64,000 nucleotides of DNA. Origin: JAJDAN01 sp046583095 (GTDB taxonomy: Bacteria > Myxococcota_A > UBA9160 > UBA4427). Within the stretch, counting starts at the first letter, position 1, and every line of letters starts with the position of its first letter. The DNA is taken from assembly GCA_046583095.1 (NCBI GenBank), contig JAYGDB010000048.1, positions 19,689 to 83,688 on the forward strand, written 5' to 3'. This document shows, one piece after another, positions 34,679 through 42,125 of this stretch. Under the pieces are notes generated by a model that was not told where the DNA came from, did no database searches, and worked only from the letters and a program-made list of their open reading frames with translations. Position numbers and translations under genes: made by a program.

Positions 34679-36068
34679 AGCCGATGCTCGCCTGGAACTC
34701 GTCTGCGATCGATCCCCTCTTCGCGCGGAAGTCCCGATAATCCATCTTGATCACGACCTGCGGGATGGGCTTGAAGCTCAAGCCCACTACGAGCAGGTCG
34801 TAGTCGCGAGCGGGGTCCTTCGAGAACCCGCTGGCGACCGCATGCTGGGTGTCCAGGCGCTCGTACCGAAAGAAGGGCTCGAGCGACATCTCGCTCTCCC
34901 ACACGAGCGGGAGCACGTCGTAGCCGATCTCCGCGTAGCCGCCGATCATCTCCTTCGCGACGGAGTCCGTTGCGCCGGCACCCAGCGCCGTCGAAAGGCG
35001 CCCGGCATCGTCCACGAAGGCCTGGGCGAACAATCCGCGCACTTTCAGACCGTGGCCCTGGTACTGCGCATGCAGCTCGTAGATGCTCACGAAAGTGTCC
35101 GGAATCGGGAAGCTCTCGTTTTCCGGGACCAATGCCGACATTCCCGGCGGCGCGGAACACGAGCTCACGCAGCGGCTGATCTGCTGGTTCTGACCGGACT
35201 TCCCGGCATATACCGACGCACCGAAGGTCAGGCCGGGCACAACCGCACTCATGTCGTAATCGAGACGTCCCACGAAGGCCCAGTGGTCCGCGAGCGCCTT
35301 GCTGCCCTTCTGACGGCCACCGCGCAGGCCACTGGAGCTGAAACCCGTCGCGTCGAAGCCGTTGACCGCGTACATCCGGTAGCCGACGTCGCCGGCCGCG
35401 CCGAGGTCGATGCTGCCGAAGATGCCGACGCCGTTCTCGCGCCAGGTGGACGGAAGAATCTGGCGCTCGACCTCCGGCCGCTCCGCACCGTAGTAGAACG
35501 GGGGCTCGTGAGCTTCGTTGAGGAAGCCCATCGGAAGCAACAACAGGCCGGCGCGAATGTTGAACTCTTCCTCGAACAGGAAGTCGATGGTCAGGAACTC
35601 CACGGATGCCGAGCCTTTCCCGCTCGTGCTGCCGTGCTCGAACTCCACCTCGGAGTTGAGAACCAGCCAGTCGTTGAACTTGTAACCGGTATAGAGAACG
35701 AAGCGGAGGGCATCGAAGATGTCCTGGGAGCTGCCCGCGTCCTTCAGGAAGTGGCGGAAGCGGATGTCGCCGTAGCCGCCGATGGAGAGGCCCCGGTCGC
35801 GCCGGTAGACCTTCGAAGCCGCCGGCCCCAGCCCGGAGAAACTCGCGTTCGGGTCGGCCTCGTCGGGCACGGCCTGCTCGCTCCTGAGGTCCGCGATCTC
35901 CTCTGCGAGCACTTCGATCTTCTCTTCGAGGACCTCGATGGCGGTCTTCGTCCTCACCGCTTCGTCCGGCTCGGCCGCCAGGGCAACCGGGCCGCAGAGG
36001 CAGCCGACGACCGCCATCAGACAGACCTCCCGGGCCCAGCCCGAGCCGCGCCGGCCTTGCTTCTGCAT
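34668..36068 (-). CDS. Outer-membrane porin with N-terminal coiled coil
   Basis: Exported beta-barrel of 466 residues, first gene of the ApbE operon. Signal peptide (CLMAVVGCLCGPVALA) is followed by a short coiled coil (IEVLEEKIEVLAEEIADLRSE, about 45-65), as in trimeric porins that anchor to peptidoglycan or assemble as trimers. Barrel strands follow (LSIGGYGDIRFRHF, LVLNSEVEFEHG, FNIRAGLLLLPMGFLNE) and the last residues SIGFVF are a BAM signal ending in Phe. Resembles OprP/OprO-like porins. Preceded by an AT-rich promoter region with a palindrome, so likely nutrient-regulated. Confidence 0.82.
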   Translation of the reverse strand: MQKQGRRGSGWAREVCLMAVVGCLCGPVALAAEPDEAVRTKTAIEVLEEKIEVLAEEIADLRSEQAVPDEADPNASFSGLGPAASKVYRRDRGLSIGGYGDIRFRHFLKDAGSSQDIFDALRFVLYTGYKFNDWLVLNSEVEFEHGSTSGKGSASVEFLTIDFLFEEEFNIRAGLLLLPMGFLNEAHEPPFYYGAERPEVERQILPSTWRENGVGIFGSIDLGAAGDVGYRMYAVNGFDATGFSSSGLRGGRQKGSKALADHWAFVGRLDYDMSAVVPGLTFGASVYAGKSGQNQQISRCVSSCSAPPGMSALVPENESFPIPDTFVSIYELHAQYQGHGLKVRGLFAQAFVDDAGRLSTALGAGATDSVAKEMIGGYAEIGYDVLPLVWESEMSLEPFFRYERLDTQHAVASGFSKDPARDYDLLVVGLSFKPIPQVVIKMDYRDFRAKRGSIADEFQASIGFVF

Positions 36069-36124
36069 GATTCGTCAGCCTCCACGCCGCGAAGGGCTCG
36101 CGATGCCGAAAACGGCAGCCGCTA

Positions 36125-36153
36125 TCATTAACGAAAACGGTTTTCAATTTCAA
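36125..36153 (-). promoter_or_regulatory. Promoter with operator-like palindrome upstream of the porin-ApbE operon
   Basis: On the minus strand TTGAAA (36153-36148) and TAATGA (36130-36125) are spaced 17 bases. Between them lies GAAAAC-C-GTTTTC, a perfect 6-1-6 inverted repeat (36133-36145). A GATAAT hexamer lies just upstream (36162-36167). The region is strikingly AT-rich against its neighbours. The palindrome resembles Fur 7-1-7 sites at about 10 of 14 positions, but a LacI-type operator is also possible. Confidence 0.55.
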
Positions 36154-36412
36154 TATACTATATTATCATTTAAAATCCAATACTTATGAATATATCGACC
36201 GAGACGAGCGCTGTGTAGCGCCGCCAGTAAGCCCTCGGAGCCGGAGACTTCCCCGAGCCGGTCTCCGCCAGCCGCGGGCGCTCGGCGCAGTGCAGCAAGT
36301 TCGCTCCAGAGCGGAGTCTTCCGCTCCCAACGTTCGGACGAGGGCGTGGGTGCCCTGCACGCACGCTCCCGCCTAAACGTCACCCGCTGATCATCCGAAG
36401 AGAAAGCTACCG
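36154..36412. other. Intergenic stretch without a recognised gene
   Basis: Divergent region of the porin operon and the 36453 membrane protein. It begins AT-rich (to about 36200) and turns GC-rich. Short frames here have no ribosome sites or family resemblance. It probably holds the promoter of the plus-strand gene. Confidence 0.4.
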
Positions 36413-36433
36413 CCGTCTGCCTTCGTAAGACGG
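36413..36433 (+). other. Leader hairpin before the 36453 gene
   Basis: CCGTCT and AGACGG pair around a 9-base loop, ending 8 bases before the AGGGAG ribosome site. It could influence translation initiation, but nothing further is visible. Confidence 0.35.
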
Positions 36434-36452
36434 ACGATCAAGGGAGATCCCG

Positions 36453-37439
36453 ATGGACTTCATCCACGTGTTTGCCGCCTTCATGGATTTCATGCAGACC
36501 TTTGGCGCGTTCTTCGTCGCCCTCGCGGTGACCCTGGCCATCGTGCAGGTGTTCTTCTCCTACGCGCTGCAAGTAATCGCCGAGAAGAACGAGTTGTCCG
36601 ACTCTGCTGCGTTCATCGCATGGATTCCGATCCTGAACCTCTACCCGTTCGTCAAGGTGGGTGGAGGTAACTTCAAGACGTTCGTCTTCGGCAGCATCGG
36701 AGCCTGCGTCGCCGCCGTCGTGACGGTCAAGGGCATGGCGGCGATGGGTGTCGATGGAGTCAATCTCAGCCTCGTTGCGGCGGCCCTCGCTCTGCTCGGC
36801 ATCGCCTACTTCGCGCGCATCGCGATGGCGACAGCGGAGCGCCGGGGTCTCAACAAGTGGCTCGGGCTGCTCGCCCTGGTTCCCGTCGCGAACTTCCTCA
36901 TCTACCCGTACATCGCGTTCCACGACGGCTTCAAGCCTCCGAAGAAGCTGGCGCTGGTTCTCGGCTTGCTGCTCGCCTTCGGCCCGCTGCCGATGGAAAT
37001 CGCGAGACTCGAGCAGCTCAACAAGACGACGCAGGAGATCGCCCAGACCGATCGGGGCAATGGCGTCACCATCGGGCAGTCCCTCCATGCTCTCCAGGCA
37101 ACCCGGGAGGTCGGCCTCCTGGTCGCCATGGTCGCGGGCCTCGATCCCTCGGATCCGGACGAACGCTCGAAGATGATCGACGCTCTCGACTCCGCTCAGA
37201 AGAAGCTCGACGAGCACGCGGAAGCCATCAACGACGAGGTGTACCAGACGCTCCAGGGCCTGCTGTCCGTGCAGTCCGCCCGCCTCGCGAAGACCTCGAC
37301 TGACGACATGCATAATGCCGCAGCCGACAGTCCCGAAGCGTCGCCGGCGGTCGCTGCGGACCCCGTCGCGAAGACGGACGTGTCGCTCGAGTCGCCTCTG
37401 CAAATCGCCGAGGGCGCAGCACCCCCCGCCAGTCGCTAG
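36453..37439 (+). CDS. Hypothetical polytopic membrane protein (DUF5684-like)
   Basis: Protein of 328 residues with about five hydrophobic segments in the first 195 residues, then a soluble tail of about 130 residues. The tail includes a helical part (LDSAQKKLDEHAEAINDEVYQTLQGLL) and a low-complexity Ala/Pro end. SDSAAFIAWIPILNLYPFVKVGG and LNKWLGLLALVPVANFLIYPYIAFHDGF form an internal duplication of the I-P-x-N-x-x-x-P-x type seen in DUF5684/DUF805-like proteins. AGGGAG precedes ATG 36453. Function unknown. Confidence 0.8.
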   Translation: MDFIHVFAAFMDFMQTFGAFFVALAVTLAIVQVFFSYALQVIAEKNELSDSAAFIAWIPILNLYPFVKVGGGNFKTFVFGSIGACVAAVVTVKGMAAMGVDGVNLSLVAAALALLGIAYFARIAMATAERRGLNKWLGLLALVPVANFLIYPYIAFHDGFKPPKKLALVLGLLLAFGPLPMEIARLEQLNKTTQEIAQTDRGNGVTIGQSLHALQATREVGLLVAMVAGLDPSDPDERSKMIDALDSAQKKLDEHAEAINDEVYQTLQGLLSVQSARLAKTSTDDMHNAAADSPEASPAVAADPVAKTDVSLESPLQIAEGAAPPASR

Positions 37440-37489
37440 CCGCCCGGCCGGGGAATCGAAATCGCGCTGCGCAGCCGGGGATTCGTGAG

Positions 37490-38536
37490 CTAGCTGGGGA
37501 CGACCTCGATCGCGCCGGGCTCGCCTGTGCAGACCTCGCCGATCGTCGCTCGCGCGAGGGTGCCTCTGGCCTCGAGGTCGGCGAGGAGCGCGGCCTCGTT
37601 CTCCTGAGATACGGCCAGGAGCAAGCCACCCGAGGTCTGGGCATCCGCCAGCACCAGTCGGTCGATCTCGGCGACGCCGGTCGCGAAGCGCGCGGCCTTC
37701 GCGACGTATTCCAGGTTGCGCTTGCTGCCTCCCGGCACGAAACCCGCCTCGGCGAGCTCCCGGGTCGAGCGCAAGAGCGGAACTTCCGACGCCACCAGAC
37801 GCGCCGCACAGCCGGAAGCGTTCAGCATGTTGTGGAGGTGGCCGAGCAGACCGAAGCCCGTCACATCGGTCGCAGCTCGAACTCCCGCCGCTAGCGCCGC
37901 GTCTCGAGCGCCGTCGTTGAGACACAACATCGAAGCCACCACCTCGCGCAGTCCGTCCGGATCGAGCTGCTGCTTCTTGAGGGCCTGGGCGGCGATGCCC
38001 GCGCCGATCGGCTTCGTCAGCACCAGCTTGTCGCCGGGCCGGGCGGCAGCCTGGGTCAGAGTCCGATCCGGGTCCACCGTGCCCAGCACACAGAGCCCAT
38101 ACTTGAGCTCAGGATCGAGCACCGTGTGACCGCCGGCGACCGCACAGCCCGCCTCGGCGGCCTTGTCGCGTCCACCCTGGAAGATCTTCGCGAGAACCTC
38201 GCGAGGCAATTTCTCCTCCGGGAAGCCGCAGATCGCGAGGGCGATCTGTGGCACGCCTCCCATCGCATAGACGTCGGAGATCGCGTTGGCGGCTGCGATT
38301 GCGCCGTAGTCGTACGGATCGTCCACGACCGGCGTGATGAAATCGACAGTGAACACGAGGGGTGAGCCGGATTCCGGACGCAGGAGTGCCGCATCCTCCA
38401 TGGAGCCGACTTCGGCATCGACCCACGGATGATCGAAAGGCACGACCTGCTCCAGGACCTCGACGAGGCCCTCAGCGGAGAGCTTGCGGGCTCAGCCGCC
38501 GCCGGGAACGAGCGATGTCAATCGAATCTCGCTCAC
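37490..38536 (-). CDS. selD: Selenide, water dikinase with selenocysteine at the active site
   Basis: Makes selenophosphate from selenide and ATP, the selenium donor for tRNA-Sec and seU34-tRNA. Ordinary gene callers start this gene at a GTG at 38443, losing the N-terminus. The true frame starts at GTG 38536 behind AGGAGAAGG and reads VSEIRLTSLVPGGGUARKLSAEGLVE, with codon 15 (38494-38492) being UGA. This aligns with the SelD GCGCK active-site loop, so the UGA is the catalytic Sec. Total 348 codons, family-like. Other motifs: VFTVDFITPVVDDPYDYGAIAAANAISDVYAMGG, AGGHTVLDPELKYGLCVLG, TDVTGFGLLGHLHNM, DAQTSGGLLLAV. Confidence 0.95.
38468..38494 (-). promoter_or_regulatory. Bacterial SECIS candidate in selD
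   Basis: In the message, the UGA (38494-38492) is followed after 8 bases by a 6-bp hairpin: GCUCUC and GAGGGC around a CGCU loop. A G is the second loop base, 16 bases after the UGA, which fits the bacterial rule of a short downstream stem-loop with G among the first two loop bases. SelB recognition is inferred. Confidence 0.7.
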
Positions 38537-38643
38537 GACCTTCTCCTCGCGCGTTGCATGCGCGTGCGCCGAGGATAGGGCGCAGAGCGAGGGCCGCCTT
38601 TAGTTGGATCGGACCACTCGGGGAGGCCGCCAGGGCCTGGGAA

Positions 38644-38659
38644 CTGACACCGCTGTCAG
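38644..38659. promoter_or_regulatory. Palindrome TGACA-N4-TGTCA upstream of selD
   Basis: CTGACA and TGTCAG arms around CCGC, 108 bases upstream of the selD start. It shares the TGACA-N4-TGTCA core with the palindrome at 3059-3076. It may be an operator, or simply a second stem behind the terminator at 38669. Confidence 0.4.
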
Positions 38660-38668
38660 AAAGCAGAA

Positions 38669-38688
38669 AACCCGCCGGTCGGCGGGTT
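38669..38688 (-). terminator. Rho-independent terminator of the 38838-39995 dehydrogenase
   Basis: On the minus strand AACCCGCC and GGCGGGTT enclose GACC, and the right arm runs into TTCTGCTTTCTG. Classic intrinsic terminator, about 150 bases beyond the dehydrogenase stop and before the selD promoter. Confidence 0.75.
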
Positions 38689-38748
38689 CAGGTAACGCGA
38701 TAAGAAGTAGAAATTATAGCACAGCTTTGATATCCGTCAATGGCTTCC

Positions 38749-38797
38749 CCAAAATTAGCTGTGTACCGCTCCAAAATCGCAATTCGGCGATCCAAAA
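38749..38797. repeat. Three CCAAAA-centred repeats at 21-22-base spacing (possible IS21-family end remnant)
   Basis: CCAAAA occurs at 38749, 38771 and 38792. The flanks are partly alike: CTCCAAAATCGC and ATCCAAAAGTGC. The pattern recalls the multiple subterminal repeats at ends of IS21-family elements. No transposase or second end is present. The surrounding 38690-38835 is AT-richer than the rest of the window. The family link is from memory of the pattern, not from alignment. Confidence 0.4.
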
Positions 38798-38837
38798 GTG
38801 CAGAACCAGCCTCGGAAACGGCGTTCGAGCGAGCCGT

Positions 38838-39995
38838 TTAGTTGATCGCTGTGACGGATTCGGGCAAGTCCTGCGCAACCCGAATGATCGGAATCCCGTC
38901 CTGGGTGTTCTGATGCATCTCCTCGAAACACCGGGGCAGATCTTCGAACGCGTAGATCTCGCTGTGAATCGTGGGTTTGAAGACCGACCCGTAAAGCTGG
39001 GTTGCGGCCGAACACCCGCTCACCGTCTCGTAGTGGATGTGATCGAGGGTGATCTGCTTGGTCGAGGCCCCGGCCGAGTTGTATTTGACGCCGGTATCCA
39101 GCTGCCAGCCTGCGCTCACGTTGACGCCCTGGCGGGACGCCACCGACAGACCCGCTGCGAAGACGGGGCCCCGGAGCATGTCGCAGACGATGTGCATTCC
39201 GACCCGGTTCGTGAGCTGCTTGCACTCGCCGTTGAATGCCTTCACGTCGTCCCGGGACGCGAAGCGGTTGAAGACCTTCTGGTCGATTCCGACGATTCCC
39301 AGCTCCTCGAGGGCCTTCCGGCGCTCGGGGCTCCCCGAGCAGAAGAAAGCGTTGTGGCCCTCGCTCTTGGCGAGCATCAGGAACAGCTCGCTCACGCCGC
39401 CGCCGAATCCGAGAACATTCAGCGTGGGCAGCTGATCCCCGGCCACCTTGAGACGGAAGATCCCCAGGGCCCTGCGCCAGAGGTGGTGTGCGGTGGGGGC
39501 GCGCAACGGAAGCGCCGCGATCTCCCACAGGTTCAGACCGCAATCCAGGGGAGCCGGGACGAGCTGCCATTCTTCGACCACCGCTTCTTCTGCATACCAG
39601 CCGACCGACTCGGGCTGGTCATAGGCCCAGATGCGCAGGGGGTAGCCGTACTCGTCGGGCTCCCCGTTGCAGTGGGTGATCGCAATGTCTCCGACCTCGA
39701 ACCGGGTCACGTCGGAACCGACGGCGATCACCTCGCCCACCGCCGAGTTGCCCGGATAGATCTTGCCGCCGCGGATGTCGGCGATGTTCACGGTATCGGC
39801 CAACGCGGCGTGGTCGACGTTGTGCTCTGCGGAGACCGCCAGGATGCGCAGGTGGACGTCGCTGTTGCCGATCTCGCGCAGCTCGAGGTCGTCCAGCGCG
39901 ATGATTCGCGAGACGTCGACCTGGGACAGGTCGTCGTTCACGCGCTGCCGCTCGGCAGCAATGGCGTCCACAGAAATCGAATAGGCTCGGGGCAT
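38838..39995 (-). CDS. Medium-chain (zinc-type) alcohol dehydrogenase-family protein
   Basis: MDR-superfamily oxidoreductase of 385 residues. It has an N-terminal GroES-like part (ILAVSAEHNVDHAALADTVNIADIRGGKIYPGNSAVGEVIAVGSDVTRFEVGD), where PGNSAVGEV replaces the usual PGHExxGxV, and a Rossmann part with LNVLGFGGGVSELFLMLAKSEG. The layout, with a long N-terminus and NLWEIAALPLRAPTAHHLW, recalls crotonyl-CoA carboxylase/reductase relatives. The usual structural-zinc cysteine lobe is not evident. ATG 39995 (MPRAYSISVDAI) is chosen over a frame open to 40031. Substrate unknown. Confidence 0.85.
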   Translation of the reverse strand: MPRAYSISVDAIAAERQRVNDDLSQVDVSRIIALDDLELREIGNSDVHLRILAVSAEHNVDHAALADTVNIADIRGGKIYPGNSAVGEVIAVGSDVTRFEVGDIAITHCNGEPDEYGYPLRIWAYDQPESVGWYAEEAVVEEWQLVPAPLDCGLNLWEIAALPLRAPTAHHLWRRALGIFRLKVAGDQLPTLNVLGFGGGVSELFLMLAKSEGHNAFFCSGSPERRKALEELGIVGIDQKVFNRFASRDDVKAFNGECKQLTNRVGMHIVCDMLRGPVFAAGLSVASRQGVNVSAGWQLDTGVKYNSAGASTKQITLDHIHYETVSGCSAATQLYGSVFKPTIHSEIYAFEDLPRCFEEMHQNTQDGIPIIRVAQDLPESVTAIN

Positions 39996-40183
39996 CTTGG
40001 GGGGTCCTCTCGGCAGGAAGCGGAACCGCACGGTACAGCCCTCCTGCCCGAATCTTCAACCCCGCGCTGCGGCGCCGCGAGGAAGCGGCCGGGGGCAGCT
40101 GCGCGGCTCTCGCTCCCCGCCCCATGGGTGGGGCCACCCGAAGCGTCGCAGTAGAGTCTCTCCGAACCCCCCAGGAGACGATG

Positions 40184-41626
40184 ATGACCTCCGACGAGTA
40201 CGAATCTCACGACGCGATCGGGCTCGCCGAGCGGGTCCAGAGCGGCGAAGTCCACCCCTCGGAGCTCCTCGACGCGGCCCTGGCCCGCGCGGCGGATCAC
40301 AACCCCACGCTGAATGCGATCGTCATCGACATGGAGAAGCAAGCCCGCAGTGCGATCGAGGCCGGGCTGCCGGACGGGCCCCTTCGCGGGGTCCCCTTCC
40401 TCCTCAAGGACCTGCACCTGCTCTACCAGGGTGAGCGATCGACGAACGGGAGCGTGCTGTTTCGGGACAACGTGGCCGATCACGACAGCGAACTGGTGAA
40501 GCGGTACAAGCGCGCCGGCCTCGTCATCTTCGGCAAGTCGGCGTCCCCGGAGTTCGGCGTCACGGCGACGACCGAATCGGCCCTGCACGGAGTCACCCGG
40601 AACCCCTGGAATCTCGAACGCAGCGCCGGCGGATCTTCGGGCGGAGCCAGCAGCGCCATCTCGGGCGGCATCCTGCCCGCCGCCAATGCGAGCGACGGCG
40701 GCGGCTCGATCCGTATTCCCGCCTCCTGCTGTGGGCTCTTCGGTCTCAAGCCGACGCGCGGCCGCACGCCCTTCGGTCCCGACGCAGGCGAAGGGTGGAG
40801 CGGTATGAGCTGCATGCACGCCATCACCCGCTCGGTTCGCGACAGCGCGGCCCTGCTCGACGCCACCCAGGGACCCGACGTCGGCGCTCCCTACATCGCG
40901 CCGCCCCCCAAGCGGCCCTACCTCGAGGAGGTAGGTGCAGCCCCGGGCCGACTGCGCATCGCGCTGCAGAAGCAGCCGTGGAACGCAGCCGAGATCCATC
41001 CCGACTGCATCGCCGGGGTAGAGGACGCCGCCAAGCTCCTCCAGGACCTCGGACACGACGTGGAGGAGGCCCCCCTCGAGATCGACTTCAGCATCCTGGG
41101 CCCTGCCACCAGCGTCATCATGTCCGCCAATCTCCGAGCCATGGTCGACGAGCGCCTGCAACGACTGGGGCGCGAGTTGCAGGACGACGACCTCGAATTG
41201 ATCACCCGCAGCATCTACGACTCGAGCGCAAAGCACACCGCCGCCGACTACGCCCGGGCGGTTCGAACCATCCATGCGGTCGGCCGGACCGTCGCCGGTC
41301 ACCTCGAGCACTACGACCTGATCGTGTCTCCGACGATGGCGGCTCCGCCTCTGCCTCTCGGTGCGATCTCCCTCTCGAACGAGGATCGTGCGAGCTACGG
41401 CCGGGATATCCTCTCCACCGTCGGCTTCACCCAGCTCTTCAACGCCTCCGGCAACCCGGCCGCGTCGATCCCGCTCTGGTGGAACGACGACGGCCTCCCG
41501 ATCGGCATCCAGCTCGCGGCGCGCTTCGGGGACGAAGCAACGCTCTTCCGCATCGGCGCGCAGCTCGAAGAAGCCCGGCCCTGGTTCGCACAGCGCCCGT
41601 CGATGCTGCAGAACGGAACCGCGTAG
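40184..41626 (+). CDS. Amidase (amidase-signature family)
   Basis: Amide hydrolase of 480 residues with the Ser-Ser-Lys triad: lysine in GVPFLLKDLHLLYQG, and the signature RSAGGSSGGASSAISGGILPAANASDGGGSIRIPAS, giving the cis-serine and nucleophile serine. Resembles enantioselective amidases and 6-aminohexanoate-cyclic-dimer hydrolase-like enzymes rather than GatA. Two adjacent ATGs (40181, 40184) follow AGGAG; spacing favours 40184. Monocistronic in appearance. Cytoplasmic. Confidence 0.92.
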   Translation: MTSDEYESHDAIGLAERVQSGEVHPSELLDAALARAADHNPTLNAIVIDMEKQARSAIEAGLPDGPLRGVPFLLKDLHLLYQGERSTNGSVLFRDNVADHDSELVKRYKRAGLVIFGKSASPEFGVTATTESALHGVTRNPWNLERSAGGSSGGASSAISGGILPAANASDGGGSIRIPASCCGLFGLKPTRGRTPFGPDAGEGWSGMSCMHAITRSVRDSAALLDATQGPDVGAPYIAPPPKRPYLEEVGAAPGRLRIALQKQPWNAAEIHPDCIAGVEDAAKLLQDLGHDVEEAPLEIDFSILGPATSVIMSANLRAMVDERLQRLGRELQDDDLELITRSIYDSSAKHTAADYARAVRTIHAVGRTVAGHLEHYDLIVSPTMAAPPLPLGAISLSNEDRASYGRDILSTVGFTQLFNASGNPAASIPLWWNDDGLPIGIQLAARFGDEATLFRIGAQLEEARPWFAQRPSMLQNGTA

Positions 41627-41714
41627 ATCGGCGCAGCCTGCGCGCCTGGCACGAGGCGTCGCAGCCGAGGGGTGTGCGGCAGACCCGAAGCGGGTTGATT
41701 GCTAGCCTTGGCGG

Positions 41715-42125
41715 GTGCCCGAAGAGAAACTCGCCCTGTCGTCCGAGGCCACCACCCAGGGCGTCCACGTCCAGGTCTGGAGCCGGTATTCCGCCGAGCA
41801 CTCGGACCCCCAGCGCAGCCATTGGTTCTTCCTCTACACGATCCGCATCGCCAACGTCGGCGACCAGACGGTCCAGCTGCTAACGCGGCAGTGGACCATC
41901 ACCGACGCGACCGGCCGTGTGGAACAGGTGCAGGGACCCGGGGTGGTCGGCGAGCAGCCCCGGCTCGAGCCCGGCGAGGACTTCGAGTACACGTCCGGGT
42001 GTCCGCTGGCGACGCCGTTCGGATCCATGGAGGGCACCTTCCAGATGGTCACCGAAGGCGAAGACGACGGCTTCGACGCCGAGGTCGCCCGCTTCGAACT
42101 GCGGGAGCCCCACGCGGTCCACTGA
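41715..42125 (+). CDS. apaG: ApaG-domain protein
   Basis: Fibronectin-III-like single-domain protein of 136 residues. Family sequence is clear: YTIRIANVGDQTVQLLTRQWTITDATGRVEQVQGPGVVGEQPRLEPGEDFEYTSGCPLATPFGSMEGTFQM. Its biochemical role is unsettled (linked to Co2+/Mg2+ and nucleotide binding in enterobacteria). GTG start. The stop codon directly abuts the stop of the convergent gene (TGA then TCA). Confidence 0.93.
   Translation: MPEEKLALSSEATTQGVHVQVWSRYSAEHSDPQRSHWFFLYTIRIANVGDQTVQLLTRQWTITDATGRVEQVQGPGVVGEQPRLEPGEDFEYTSGCPLATPFGSMEGTFQMVTEGEDDGFDAEVARFELREPHAVH

Noticed and set aside
36154..36412. Riboswitch or structured RNA in the divergent gap
   Set aside because: No conserved riboswitch core was recognised; only one short leader hairpin near 36413 is evident.
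38537..38748. tRNA-Sec (selC) gene next to selD
   Set aside because: I looked for the GGTTCGA T-arm, a UCA anticodon loop and CCA end in this gap. Only two simple hairpins are present, explained as a terminator and a palindrome.
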